Source: Pyrocephalus nanus | Lineage: Eukaryota > Chordata > Aves > Passeriformes > Tyrannidae | Reading direction: 5' to 3' | Assembly (NCBI GenBank): GCA_038380795.1 | Contig: CM076263.1 | Coordinates: 13,134,709-13,198,708, forward strand | Length of the DNA stretch: 64,000 nucleotides | Shown here: positions 37,156 to 50,553 of the stretch, piece by piece | How positions within the stretch are numbered: the stretch's first letter is position 1 | How the letters are laid out: each line of letters begins with the position of its first letter | Position numbers and translations under genes: made by a program | Notes under the pieces: model-generated | What the model saw: only the letters and a program-made list of their open reading frames with translations | What the model was told of the DNA's origin: nothing | Databases searched by the model: none

Positions 37156-40084
37156 GAAAGGAAAAAATCAAGAGGGAGGGGTTACCAGAAAGGGAACTGG
37201 ATCGTTGAGAGTTAAAATTAATGAACCTAGGTGGGGCAAAAGGTTTATTATTTAAACAGTAGCTAGTGAAAAACTTGCATATAGCAGAAGTATGTGAAGG
37301 TGCAGGTGATAAAGGTGTGTAGTTCTCCCAGACCTTGATTTCACTTTTTACAAAGGCACAGCATTACCTTGGGAGTATTCACATAAGTTAGCTTTTCCCT
37401 GCTAAACCAGCACACATTTTCTTTATCTGAAATGAGGTAAGAGACTCTTATTTCACTTAAATGTATGACTAAAAATAAGTGGAACCTTTCTTTAAAAAAA
37501 ACACCACCAAAAAAACCACATAGATACGCATCATCACAGTGTCCAACGTGGTTAAATTTCTTCACTGTTAAGTAGCTTTTTTAAGTCATTTGCCTCCCTC
37601 TGTGGGAATAAGCCACAGCCACATATGCTTCTTTGTGCCATGATGATGCTGTGTTAAGCCCTCTGGGTGCATGTACACTGAGGTTAAGAATGGGGAAACT
37701 CTGAGAAGTGACACCTTTATGCTATAAATCCCAGGAAAGAGCCACTGGCAGAAATATGTAAATTACTGATATATAGACTTACATTTTCATGACTCAGAGG
37801 AGTGTTAGAAAGTCCTCACTGAGTTGAGAGGCTCACCTACAACAGGTCAGCCTGGCAGTCAAGACCATACAAATGGTGAGGTAGTGGTGCCAGCATGATT
37901 CAGACACACAGAGCGGGTGCTTTGTGACTGAAGTTTTCTGGTGCACTAACTTCCTACTGATGATTTCAGCTGAATAAACCATCACTTAAGTCAGAGCAAA
38001 GCAACTGCTGTAACCTCTAACATCTTAGAACAAACACTTTAATAAGACAGTAAGATAGCAGATACTCATTGCAGTTTGACAAAAAAAACCACCTCAGGTC
38101 TTGAAATATTAAATAGCCCTGAAATAACTGAGTCACAGAGAACAGCAATTTTTAATAATGAAATGCTTCAGCAGACAGTTCACAAGTAGGGTTATTTAGT
38201 GTTTTAGTGACTTGGAAAATCAGCAAAATTTTACAGTTAACAAGTGCTGTAATAAGATCATGGGGGATTATGCAAATGCTGAGTCAATTTGACAGAACTG
38301 AGGGCTGATCAAATTTATCAAAGAAGTTAAATGGAAAAAATTGTGAAGAGTTTGATGTAACCTGGTATGTTTTCAATGTGCAGAAAGCGGTTTGAAAGAC
38401 AAGAATCTGGCAATTGTTTAAAAATTAAATATGAAAAATACAAAGCTTATGTGCTGACTCTTGTCTCCACACTGGTTATGTCATCTCTTAAAATATTTTG
38501 AGTTTTTAGAAATTAGAATTGGATAGTATAAGAGGTAGGGAATAAGATATATTAGGAGGGATTTTGTTAAGGAGAGAGTAGAAATTATTATCCAGCCTTT
38601 AAAAGAAGACTAAACTCTTTCAAGAGTAAATAGGCACACACTACTCAAAGTCTGTAACTCTGTCTGGCAGTCTGTCAAATACTTTTAAAATTTTTAAGTG
38701 TGAGATCTTTTTCTCATCTTGACCAATGAACATTGTTGTTAAACTATGGTGAAATGAAAAATAAAATGTAATGTTTCAGGGTTTACATCTCGTTGATTGC
38801 ATTAAATAATCAGGAGTTTCTAACTTGATGTTTAATTGATCTAAAAGTGGATTTTCTTTTGGCTTGGCTGCTTTCAACCTTTTAGTATCAGGCTGCAGCC
38901 AACTGCAAGGTGTCAGACATTTTTAGCAGCAGAGGAGCCACCAAGCAGACACTAAGCCCTTGAAGGGCAAAGGATATTGGCTTATGGAGCTGAAAAACTT
39001 GTTCCTGCTTACTACCATAGACGTTTTCTGAATTTATCTTATCAGTATGTGGGGAGATTTTGAGGGCAGGTAGGAGCTCTGAAGACAATTACTAGTGTGA
39101 CTGTAACTATAAAACTCACTTTATAATGCTTCATAGGATTAGAAATCATGACTTCCATCTGTAGTTAGTAAAAAAGAAAAGCACAAACAGCACACAGGAC
39201 TCTGATCCCACAGGTACCTATATGAGCATAAACTCAACGTACCTTAGAGCTATGTGATTCTTAATTGCAAACAAACTGCTAGTACTTTTAATAAGATATG
39301 TTGTCTGGATTCTACAGTTACAAAGCTAACATGTAAAACTAATTCTTTAGAGATCTGAATTGTTTTAGCTTGCTTCTTTAATTAGGATTTCAAATTGCAC
39401 AAATTCAAGCATGGGATTAGATACCTTAGTGGATTCCACTTACTCACTTGCTCTGCACTTGCTCAGCAGATGCAAGGCAGTATCTATTGTTACCGCCTGC
39501 AGCAGAGGCCTTTTACACAAAACAGGGTCCTTCGCTTGCTGTTCTTTTATATGATACAGTAGTAAATGTTGTTTCACCAGTAAGTAAAGGACAGAACTGA
39601 CATTCCAACATGGATAAATTTTTACCTTATTGTGATTAAGATGTAACCCCAGCAACAGGTCTGAACTGATGGATGCATATGACATTGTGGGGAGTTTCTA
39701 ATAAGATACATGGGACCTTTCTGGGAAGTAGAAACAGTTTTGTACAGTCAGAATTTTCACTGAATAGGCCCTCTCTATGAATGTTTAACCTATACATGCT
39801 GTGTATCTGTCAAAAGGAAGTAAAGCATGCAGAGACAGCATAAAGCAAACTGCACTGTACCATCAGCAACAGTCCTTTTCAGCCACAGAACTAGCACTTG
39901 AAGACATTTTTGCCTTTCCATAACTTCTGCCAGGTAGAGAAAGGTGGAACAGGTACCTCAGTTTCACGTGCTGCTTATCAAAAGAACAATCCGACTATTA
40001 AATCACTGACGTGTAACTATAGCTCCAAGTTAAAAAAAAAAAAAAAAATTAGGTCTCCGAGTTGAACTGTATATTGCCTCTGTT

Positions 40085-40625
40085 GTCTTCAAAGTGTGCC
40101 TTCTAGGTGTCTGACCCGGGTGGATTTGTCAGGACATCCCTCCCTGCTCACCTCTCCTGTCCCCGGCCTCGGCTGCGTGGGGCAGTGTGAGCTGCTGGCA
40201 GGGAGGGTCCCCACCATGGGGCACGCCCTTGCCCTGTGCTCAGCCTCTGAAATACACACAGACCGCCGGCACCCGCAGGACGCGGGGTGCCCCCGCCTGC
40301 ACGAGGGGTCCGCGGTGCGGGGCAGGGAAAGGGGCGTTTGGGGGAAGCACTGAGATGTAGGCGCGGTTTGGATGCCCCCGCCGGGGACACCCGGCCTGGG
40401 CACGATTATATGTGCGACCTGCATATAGTTATATGCTATACATAAATATACATACACTTTATACATCCATTTTAGGCATATATTTTATACACACACACAC
40501 GGGGCACATCCATACACAGCCCCCTCGGGCGGGGCAGCGCCGCCACCTCGCGGTGAGCCCGGGAACGGCACCGCCCGCCCCGCGGAGGGACGGGACCCCC
40601 CCATCCCTAATTACGGGCGTTTTTT
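40085..40625. promoter_or_regulatory. GC-rich, CpG-containing island inside the PTGER4 intron
   Basis: About 540 bp of GC-rich sequence with many CpGs stands alone in an AT-rich intron, in two denser blocks (about 40,130-40,400 and 40,500-40,600) separated by an AT-rich TATA-like stretch (about 40,405-40,490). Open frames here on both strands are compositional. It could be an internal promoter, an enhancer or a drifted GC-rich insertion; the sequence does not decide between these. Confidence 0.45.
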
Positions 40626-40739
40626 AAGGAATCATCAACGAATAACAGCCAAACTGCGTGTACTTAAAAATCCCGGCTGCTAGAGAGGCTCGCCTTCTCT
40701 TAGCCATGGAACCCACGTAGCGACGCACATCACAAAGGG

Positions 40740-40930
40740 CGCTATTTATTTTAAAATAATTTATTTATAAACCATTTGTTTATTAATTATAATATATAAG
40801 TAGTGAAAGTTATTCATAAAATAAATAGGTTAAATTTAAATTTGCATAAATAAATTTATAAAATAAAAGGTTAAAAAATAAAGAAAAATAATAAAAATAA
40901 TGGGAAAGCTCCTAATAAAAGAGAAAAGAA
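40740..40930. repeat. Very AT-rich low-complexity stretch
   Basis: Nearly pure A/T sequence dominated by TTTATAAA-, AAATAAAT- and TAAAAATAA-like words, immediately 3' of the intronic GC-rich patch. Confidence 0.8.
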
Positions 40931-42699
40931 GCCATAAAAATAAGTTTATTATGCGTAGGAATACCTGAATGGCACGTTTGACTTAACAGATAAATAAGAT
41001 CAGGAAATTAGTTGTTAGAAGGACATCTTCTGTGTTAGATATCATTAAAAGTAATGAGAACAAAACTGGGATCACTATATTGCTGTTTAAATTCAAGATT
41101 TTACATATTTTGAATTCACTAGGTTACCCATAATCCTAGAGAAAAGTAACAAGAAAGAAACTATAGTCAATCATCAGTCTGACAGACTGTTTGAGAGAGG
41201 CTGTATGCGAAGGGCTTCCGCAGAGGGACTTTGTGTTATTCTAAACATACTTCATTGATAGCTTTGGAGCACGCTTCATCTCTGAATCCTGACAGGAATT
41301 GCCCTCCTGCAGGAAAATTTCTTGAGTATTGTGAAATTTTTCATCAGACTTGGATGGTTTCACATGCAGGGCTTCTAACAAAAATTACTTAAGAGGGCTG
41401 CCATTTATTTAAATGCTTGCTTCCTTCCTTGTTTGTAACTTCCTAGATAGGCAAGACTTGATTCATTTCAGGAGTAAAGGATGAGACTCTAAAACCTCGT
41501 AATTTTGCTACTAGATTTTTATTGTATCAGATAAAAATATAATTATTTATTTTGACTTACCATAGGGAATCTGAAGAAAATTGAACGTTCACTATCCACT
41601 TTCCAGTGGCTTTCCTAGGCCTTCCTGTAATTGGACACTGCGTAGGTTTTGCTAAAATGGAGAACAGCTATTAGAAACTGATCAACATAAACAACTCCTG
41701 TGATGCCATTCTCCTTAGTTACACTGGGAAGATGGTATCGAAGAATTGGACTGTGCCTTACTCATAGTAGCATTTACAAAAATGGCTTCTAAACAAGGAG
41801 AGGGAGCAGCTGAAGAAGCAGCTAGATGAATAAGCTGAAGAAGATATTTCTCTGTAGAAGACAGGATCCTTTAGTTTTAAATTTTGTGCATGATAAACTA
41901 AAATTGTAATTAGTCACTTCACACAGCAACTTTAATGTCTTAAATTCTTGACCGCTTCTTCAGTATTTTTGTAAGTAAAACCAAAATGCTGGCTCATGTA
42001 GGAGAACAGAGTACTCCAATCCAGTGCTGAGATCATCCCATTATCTTGACCTATGAGAAATCTCCTGAGGGACTTCTCTTTCTTTTTCTTTCCCCCCTTC
42101 TTATTTTTACATTTCTGTTTTTCCAAACCATGCTGCAGCAAGCAAACATTTGAGTTTATATAAACAATTCCATAAGGACAGGTGCTAGGAAAATGCATTT
42201 CTAAACTCAACAACTCTGGTCTTGTTTTCCAGAGTGTCAGGTACTTGGATTATCATCTGTGCTTGAGTTAATTTCTAAATGATTATTTGACCTTTGCTGG
42301 AGGAACCAATCAGGTCTCCCCAGTCAGTTACCTCATTGCAGATATCATAAGACTCAAGGTATACCAAGGAGGCAGGACACAGGTCTACATCTTTGTTCAT
42401 GGGAATTTTTAAAAACACCAACCAAAAGCTGGAGGTTCAAGGATTAATTATGAGGTGAAAAAGAGAAAACTCCAGTCCTTTCCTACATGTATCATAGGTG
42501 TCCAATTCTCATCTAATTTTTTTTGCTATTTCCAAAAATGAATTCAGGGCCACCAGCCTGAGATGCCTGACATCGCCAGCCTCTTCTTCTGTCATAGCCT
42601 GCAGCAGGAAGTCTAGATCTCTGCTTTGAAACTTAAACTTTGCTCTCCTGATGCAACTATGTAATTGTGCCTTCCTTTTCCCTCATGTCCCTGGGGTAG

Positions 42700-43293
42700 G
42701 TCCGTGTCTTCGTGAACCAGCTGTACCAGCCTAAACCGGTGCAGGATGTCAGGCAAAACCCTGACCTGCAAGCCATCCGCATCGCCTCAGTGAACCCCAT
42801 TTTGGACCCGTGGGTCTACATCCTCCTGCGCAAGACTGTGCTCAGCAAAGCCATCGAGAAGATCAAATGCCTCTTCTGCCGCATTGGAGGGGCTCGGAGA
42901 CAGCACTCGGGGGGCAACTTCAACTGCGTGGATGGGCGCAGGACCTCCTCTGCCATGTCAAGTCAGTCACCCTCATTCATCTCCCGTGAGCTGAGGGAGA
43001 TCAGCAGCACCTCCCAAACGCTGCTCTATCCCCCCGAGTTAAGTGAAAGCAGCGTTGGGGGCCGTGCGCTGATCCCAGGCCCCGGCGCCAGCTCAGCCCA
43101 GTCCGACACCACATCCGTAAGGACACTGCGCAGCTCCGAGACCTCAGACTCCTCACAGGGACAGGACTCCGAGAGTGTCCTCCTGGTGAATGAAATCAGG
43201 TCTGGTGGTGGGGCCAGCTCCACATCCAAGAGTGGCCCTCTCCAGGTCACCTTCCCCACAGAGACATTGAATTTATCAGAGAAGTGCATCTAG
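42700..43293 (+). CDS. PTGER4: Prostaglandin E2 receptor EP4, coding exon 2 (end of TM6, TM7, tail)
   Basis: This exon supplies residues 278-474, giving a 474-residue receptor against 488 in human EP4. It starts at a TAG acceptor with V-R-V-F-V-N-Q, completing TM6 and the third extracellular loop. TM7 follows, with the arginine (R304) that corresponds to the human EP4 residue contacting the PGE2 carboxylate, and the prostanoid-receptor D-P-W-x-Y version of NPxxY (313-317). Cysteines shortly after TM7 (K-C-L-F-C) are possible palmitoylation sites. The long Ser/Thr-rich cytoplasmic tail, rich in S-S-E-T-S-D-S-S-like clusters, fits phosphorylation-driven desensitisation and arrestin binding. The tail ends E-T-L-N-L-S-E-K-C-I, as in mammals, at TAG 43,291-43,293. 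Confidence 0.98.
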   Translation, partial: VRVFVNQLYQPKPVQDVRQNPDLQAIRIASVNPILDPWVYILLRKTVLSKAIEKIKCLFCRIGGARRQHSGGNFNCVDGRRTSSAMSSQSPSFISRELREISSTSQTLLYPPELSESSVGGRALIPGPGASSAQSDTTSVRTLRSSETSDSSQGQDSESVLLVNEIRSGGGASSTSKSGPLQVTFPTETLNLSEKCI

Positions 43294-44870
43294 ATTGCCA
43301 TGAAAGGCATCAACCCTGGGGATACTTCCTGGTACATTGGAAAAACTGGTGCAATAGATGGGTGTTCTGCCTATTCGTGGGAAGATGGGTTCAGCTGTGC
43401 TTCAAAGGGCTATTTTTCTCTTGCTATGTGATGGGTACATTTCTTTTAGACTACTGAGGACTGTGTGGAACAGACATAGCACTTTGGCCCTACCATCAGA
43501 AATGGTACAGTGCAGGTCCGACGGAACTGGAAACATAAATGGTCTGGTCTTGTGAGACACAGGAGAGCTACAGGGCCTCTGGAAATAAAAAGACCCATCA
43601 CTTGCTTTTTTCCTGTTTTTTTTTTCCTTTTCCAAATCTGGTAGAACTGTGTTTTCTCTCCCTGTGGTTGCTCAGCTATCAAGAGTTTAAGCTTCTGGTA
43701 CTAGAGCTGAGTGTCAGGCAGCTGCTAGGAACTGGACACAGCTACTCTGAGCTGCCTGGGGTGGGATTTTATTTTAAAGTGTCTCACTAAAGCATGAAAA
43801 TGTGAATTTCTATCATTGTATATATATGAGGATTGAAAATATTTAAAAGTCTATTCTTCTCTATGAGAAGGTTTGTTATTAATACAAGGTATATAGAAAC
43901 GATTGCCAGCCTTCTCTTCCCTCAGTATTTCCTGCTGATAAGATATTCCTGGATTAGATTTGTTGTCCATGCTAGATTCACAGCTGATGAGGTGAATTCT
44001 CTAGCTGAGAATACATAAGCACTTTCTGAGTGAAATGGGAATATATACATTTTTAAGAGAGAAAAAGAAAACACATCCTTTCAGTTAAGAATATTAGTTT
44101 TCAGTATATGTATATACTAAAAAAAAAATAGATTTTATTTATACTCTGAGAATGTTTCTCTGTATAACACATGCGCGCCTCTCTGAGTACTTTGGCCCCC
44201 AATATGCACACCTTATGCACACATTTAACATCACCCATCAGAGTAGTCCCTCTCTTGCCAGGGAGGCTCCTTACATGTAAAGCTAAGGACATATCGAAGT
44301 GCTTTCAATATCAGGGCCTAAAACTTTTAACTCCTGGTTAATAGTCATAATATTCACTTTAGTTAAAGCATCACCGATGTAATAAAGGTATTTTTTCATA
44401 ACATTTATCATTTTACTTTAAATAGTAAATAGAATTTTATGACTGTGTAATCTGATACTCCATCAAATAAATGTACAAAACCATGGAAGCAGAATCTTCA
44501 TTTAAAGTATAGATTATATAGAACTGTATCTTGGTCTTGAACACCTTGAAAAGCATTTGTTGCTAGAGTTTTTATGGCAAACACATCACCAAAACCAGCT
44601 GTTAACCACTGACAAAAAGGAGTTTTGTGTTTTATGTTGTAAGGGTTAGATCTTGTTCCAGAAGCACTGTGTATCAAAATAATTCTGTACAGGTATCTGG
44701 AGGATGTTTTGTCAAATACTAAGCATGTTATGCTGCTTGAAGTGTTTTCATGTGAATGCTATATTGTAATGAAAATCTTGAGCCTTATGTTGATATGTTT
44801 AAGCAGTTGTACCAACCAAAGTAATTTTGGGGATCACAATTAAATGGAAATGTTCTGCTTGATCTTGGAT
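43294..44870 (+). other. PTGER4: Probable PTGER4 3' untranslated region
   Basis: The stretch after the EP4 stop codon is AT-rich and lacks coding signal. Candidate polyadenylation signals are AATAAA at 44,381-44,386 and 44,466-44,471, and ATTAAA at 44,839-44,844. The last is followed by a GT/T-rich stretch suitable as a downstream element. The right boundary is a guess based on that last signal. Confidence 0.4.
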
Positions 44871-47800
44871 GTTTACATGAGTCTGCCAGTCAGTGTCAAC
44901 TCCTCACCTTAACAAGTCTCCTATCTTGGAATGCTTTGCGCTCAGTTAGTGCCAAAACACACTTTGTCGTGTAAGTTTCCAAAACACCACAGCACGATCA
45001 CCATCAGCAAGAGGCAGCAGTCTTCAAAACTGTTCCCAAGAACACTGACATAGAGCCATGAAAGTTCTTTAAGCAAGCAAACAAAGAAAGGCATTGTCCT
45101 TTACGGGGGAGAAGATGAGCTTATTTGCTTTCATATGTACAGAAGGTGAAGTTAAATCCCTACACATATATTTGCAGTGAAAGCCAGTTTTCCAGCAGCT
45201 AAGCTGGAGAACAGTATTACCCAAGTTCCTACTGCAGTTATGGATAAAGATCTGCCTGAGTTCTTTGCAATTAAACCACTTAACTATGGTCTGTTGCTTA
45301 CTAGTGACCAACAAATAGAATAGACTCACCATACTTCCCAAGACAGGAAATAGCACCTGCCAGAGCAGGAAGGTGGGACTGCTGCTACCTGCAGCTAACA
45401 CCACATGAGCCAATATGGGACCACACCTTTGCAGCTGGCCCAAAGCAGCACACCAGTGTTACTGGTACTTTATGCAAGGACAGAATTAAACATTACAGTG
45501 TATAATTAGTTTGTAAATAAGCAAGGGCGCTTTTTTAAATTATTATTTCATTAATATTTTATTATCATCATCATTACTGATGAGAAATACATGTTGTGTG
45601 GAAAGAACTTCAAGGAAGAATAGACCATCTGAAGTAGCTGACCTTCTAGCTTCCCTCAGCAAACATATACGATAAGCCTGAGGTGCTGTTCCTTCTGCCC
45701 ACAGCATTCCGGGTGTGTCAAGTAGTGGACTGGATAAGCAGCACACATCATCAACACAAATCCATGATTCCCAACCAGCCCACAGATTACAAAGTATCCT
45801 GAGCAATATTGGAATTGCCACGTGCACAAGGGCAAAATTGGAGCACCTCTGCTGCCCAGTTGCAAACACAGATGACTGTTCAGGAGCAGTCTGGCTAAAC
45901 AGCTGGGCGACCTTGCCTTTTTTTAGGGTGGCAAGAATATCACACCTCCCTTACCTCACCCACAGTACTGCTCAGGTTTAGCACCTTCCTCTAATGCTGA
46001 CCACAAACACATTACTGAATTATATTTCTCAGTCTCCCTGAGCACAGCAAGTCTCATAAAATAAAGCTTCAAGTTTGTAGAATATAATTTGCCACATGGA
46101 GGTTAAAAGGTTATTTTCGTGCTAGGTATTATGAGTAGTTTGTACATATTCAAAAGGGCTTCCCTTCTCACACACAGCTGCTCCCCTACATTCCCAACCC
46201 CCAGAGATCCATATTCCCTCAGAACGGCCTTTAACATCTGCATCCACCTTCACCACTCTGCGTTCACAGAAAATGCACTGATTTACCATACAAAATCTCC
46301 TTATACCAAACTTGTATCTGACTCCACCATGCTAGTCCTGTGACTGGCAGGCCCCCTCCCTCACTTCCAATAGTCTGTCCTGCATACATATCCCAGCCAC
46401 TTCACCAAACCTTTTCCATTCAGAGGCATTGCTAGACCTCTTGACCCTGCTACCCCACCCCAAGCCCCAGCCCTACTTCAATGTAAGGCCCTGTCCTGTA
46501 GCACGGCTTGAAGGACCCACTCACCACAGGCAGGATGAGTGCCAGTATCTGTACTGCGGATTGAGACAGTGGTTTCTGTGACAATCTATAGATTCCTTTG
46601 AATCTCTGATCAGTAAGTTAGCCTGGTTTAGGCTGTAGGATATACATAGGACTTGGACTCTTAAGGGTGGGCTCCAGGATCCTGTTTTAAATCAAGCACA
46701 TACATTCCTGCTGTCTGCAAGACCAGCACTGCCTGACCCAAACTGGCGCTATAGGCACAGTGCCAACGCAGTAACAGGACAGGATCGAAGTCATCTGCCA
46801 TCTCCAAATGGTAGCAGCCAGCATCCTAACCAAAGAAATTTCTGAAAGTTTTTAGTTCTGCTCCTTGACAAAACATCAAATCTGTTCTACTTAAGGCAGA
46901 TTTACCATTAGAGCTACTAATTACCACCAGACCCTTCCACTCCCAGGCCTTGGTCTAGATCTGGATCTACTTAATCTGGAAACCAAATGAAGTCTAAATT
47001 TCCTGCTTTGTGAACCCAAAGTCAACTCAATCCCCAGGCCTAATCTTTCTCATTGATCATTTATTCTCTATAACCCCTAGAGCTCTTAGCCTTGCGGCTC
47101 TTAAAAAAATCAGCCCTCAAAACAAGGCCAACAGGATCCAGCAGTCATCCATGTCCAGCAGCTCCTCCTGGTTCTTGGAGATACCACAGCCCAAGGCCTC
47201 CAGCCCATCTGAGAACACAATGTTCACATGATACTGAGTTAAAATAAACACATGGTGCCTGCAACCTGCCAACAAACCAAGCCCCACATGCTTCTGCTTT
47301 CCTGTGTCCCAGTCCTAACTGCGGTCTTTATAGTTTTATAGCTACTGTATGGCCTCAAAATAAGTTAAGATAGCACCTGCCCTCAATACAAGTTTTTTTA
47401 CCTCCTTCCCCTTGTTTTTATGATTGAGAGGACCTTGTACAGCTAGGCAAGTTTCCAGTGTTGCCTCTATGATATTGATCCCCAACACCAAGAGATATTC
47501 AGACAACTTCAGACAACTTTCAGAAATTAGAAGAGGAAACCACTACATTTGCTTTTTTCCTACTCTGTAACTACTTTTAAAACCCAGTGTCTTATGGTAT
47601 TATCAGTCACTGTGTTATCTGATCCATACTCCTTTATTTACCCTCTAGTATTGTCAGAAAGGATTTATTCTCTCTCAGTATAATATGTCTTTAAGTTTTT
47701 TAAAAATACTTACCTCCATCTATAAGAGTGGAATTCACATGCCCAGTTTCAGCATTTCAAGTTAACTTCCAGTCAGTCACTCTGAGCTTCCTCTGTAGTC

Positions 47801-49560
47801 AAGGGAAATAATTAGGCACCTTGGGAGGCTGATTCAACTAACTCTAAGATACTTATCTTACACAAGGCATATGAATAGCCCTGTGAGGCTGTGTATCTCT
47901 TTCCACAGGATATAAAGGGACTCAAAGGGGAAAAAAATCTATTTTAAGGTTTAACTGTGGATTTTTAAATCAAGCAAAATGAATCCACCTAACCTCCTCT
48001 TGTTCTTGTGCTTTCCTCTTTAACAACATTGCAACATTTGAGCATTTTAATGTATGATTCACATGGAAGGCAAACACATGGAAGCTACTGCAGTCATTGC
48101 CACTACTCAGGATGAAAAACAATAAAAATAAATTCCTGATGTCAAAGGGGGAGTGTCACAGATACCCTATTTCAGATAACATCTCCTTTTGTTCCCCTGA
48201 TAGGCTTAAAAGCATCGAGTGAGATGTCTTTAATTTTTTTTTTGCTGTAACACATTAACATGTTTCCCAGAGACAGAAGCCAATTATTAAATGAGGAACA
48301 TTCTGAAATGGGCAATAATACTTATTTTTGTTATAACCAAAAGAATAAACAGACATCACTAAGTAGCAGAGAAGTCAGTATTTTAGTCAAACAGATCCAG
48401 AAAGGTTCCATACATGCAAAACATAGCGTACTGTACAAAAAACAATGTTGAAATCATCAATTTTTGAACTTCTTCCCAGTTTGAGAATAACAGTGCCACG
48501 AGAACTTATCTGTTCTACAGTGCTCCACAAAACACTACAGTTCTGACAATACCTAGTATTCATAACCTAATCTAATCAGAAGGAAAACACACTTCAGTGC
48601 AGGGGATGGAAAGAACCACCCCTGGAACCCGGTGCAGCCATTCTGCCTGATGGTGTAGGTGCACAGCTCTCCGTTAGTTTGGCCCTGCAGTGCTGAAGTC
48701 AATAGGAACTCTGTGGATCATTTCAGTGGAAACAGATTCTGTGATAACGTGGGCCTCGGAGAGGAGGGAAACTCCTTCCTTTATGAGTAAGTACAGAACA
48801 CTGACGCAAGTTTAAAGCGCAGAGAAAGAAAAGATGTGGTGGATATAGCTACGCTCCTTCAAAATGAAAACATGCCCTAGAGCATCTCACTGTTTCTAGC
48901 CAAATTTCTAGATTTCCGTTTCTTGCCAGAGAACATCTCGTCTTCAAAGAAGTCTGACCAAATCCTTCTCAAGCTAACTCCTGCTATGACTGACTAGATT
49001 GTATCATTTATACTGATAGGAGAAATAAGATTAAAAAATCCTTTACCTGTAACAATTTAAACCAGCAAGCCATATCTCAATCAAATGCCTCTTCAATAAG
49101 CATTTAAGATCTATTTCTGTTGAATGAACAAATAAAAATGTAGGATGTTTTGTATTTATTAACATATTTTAGTCATTGTAATTGTAATTATTGTGAATAC
49201 TCAGAAGATATTAAGAAGTGTGACTTTTCTGTATGTGTGCTTGTGCAGGCATAGATCTAAAAATTCATGCATAACCCCCCCCCCATATTATTCAGGAAGA
49301 ATCTTGCAAAAATTAACAAAAACTTAGTAAGTACAATATATGGCAATTAAGTTTTTGAAAGGGATAATTAATTTTTTCAAAGACTGTGTCCTCTTAAATA
49401 AAGATACTCTGGTATCAGATATACTAAAGTATGATTTGAGATAATTTTTCTGCAATACATTTTCTATTGCAAAAACTACTAAGCTTCTTGAACAACATAT
49501 TTTCTTTTAAAACATGTTATTTTGAAATTAGAAACCAGACTTGAAAAATGAAAAGATGTC
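44871..49560. other. Intergenic stretch between PTGER4 and TTC33
   Basis: No gene is supported. Short open frames near 45.1-47.2 kb on both strands look random. A 10-bp C run lies at 49,275-49,284. A segment around 48,620-48,760 reads like a fragment of an ancient amniote repeat, but I could not name it. Confidence 0.55.
49275..49284. repeat. Poly(C) tract, 10 bp
   Basis: Uninterrupted C10 in AT-rich intergenic sequence. Confidence 0.85.
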
Positions 49561-49629
49561 AAGGGTTGGACTTGATGATCTCAAAGGTCCTCTCCAACCC
49601 ATCTGATTCTATGATTAGATGATTCTAGG
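49561..49629 (+). mobile_element. CR1 LINE 3'-end fragment
   Basis: About 70 bp match the extreme 3' end of CR1: GGGTTGGACTTGATGATCTC, then CCTCTCCAACCC, then TGATTCTATGATT. Only the tail of the element was inserted or remains. Confidence 0.9.
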
Positions 49630-50535
49630 ACTGATTTCAAAAGGTTTCACTCACCTACAAAACTATTTTTCAGATGTTATCACACAAAATGTTATCAAAA
49701 TCAAGTAAAAATGACATGTTCCCAATCCTGAATTATTCAGGAATTCCTCAGTTGACCATTTTTTTCAGTACAGTTAGGAGGCAACCAGCATCTCCAAGAC
49801 AGTGAAATGAGAGTAATCTCAGCACAGAGCACATCAAAGCAAGAGCCTGACTTACTTTCTCTGCGCTGCCTGTGTGAGGAACCAATCGCCACCTTCCCCT
49901 AAAGAAGGATGAACATCAAAGAAATCTCTGCAGTATGCCTCTACGTTAACACCATGTGAATGCCCACAGCATCCAAAATCCAAAAGGAATGAAAAGCAAT
50001 GCTGTCCTGAAAAATTAGTTCACTAAGAACATACTTTTAGTGGCAGGTCATAGGAATTAGGAAAAACAAATTTACTCTCTTTATCAGATTAGCCTCACTA
50101 GGAAAGACAAGGCTGAACACAATACACCTCAGCCATACTTATTTCCTGCTCCCACCGTTTTACTTTCGGTGATGTCTGCAGCACAGCACTCAAGATAAGG
50201 AAAGACCAGTTTCAGTCTCAAACTGAATGTTCTTTCTTCTGGTGAAACACTTAGTAGTAACTCAGTATTCAGGGGCTTGTCTGCTATAGCATTTCCTTTC
50301 ATCCAAGCAGTGTTTAACCCGTTCACCTATGAAAGCAACATAAAGGTTGCTACTTGATCTCATCAGACTACAAATCAGAAACCAGATCTGTCACACACAT
50401 GGAAAACCTCTGCTTCATAGGAAAATATCTCAAAGAAAAAGTAATCTTAATGAAAATAAAGACTGCTCATAACAGAAAACAGTTCACACTGGAAGATAAA
50501 TAAAGTTAATTAATAATGATTGAAGTAAAAATTCC

Positions 50536-50550
50536 TTTTTTTTTTTTTTT
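50536..50550. repeat. Poly(T) tract, 15 bp
   Basis: Fifteen T residues directly before the solo LTR. This may be a pre-existing target-site feature. Confidence 0.9.
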
Positions 50551-50553
50551 GCG

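Larger units (their letters stand above)
35312..42699 (+). other. PTGER4: PTGER4 coding intron (7,388 bp, phase 0)
   Basis: The intron runs from GTGAGT at 35,312 to a pyrimidine-rich acceptor ending TAG at 42,699 and interrupts the TM6 coding sequence between two valine codons. Splitting EP4 in TM6 is the conserved arrangement of prostanoid receptor genes. Reading through the donor gives 38 further codons to a stop at 35,426-35,428; this is intronic, not exon. The intron holds poly(A) tracts at 37,133-37,155 and 40,032-40,048, an isolated GC-rich patch (listed separately) and a very AT-rich stretch at about 40,740-40,930. I see no other gene in it. Confidence 0.9.

Noticed and set aside
40089..40466. 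Open frames on both strands in the intronic GC-rich patch
   Set aside because: Compositional: rich in Pro/Arg/Gly, present on both strands, and without splice sites matching the EP4 frame.
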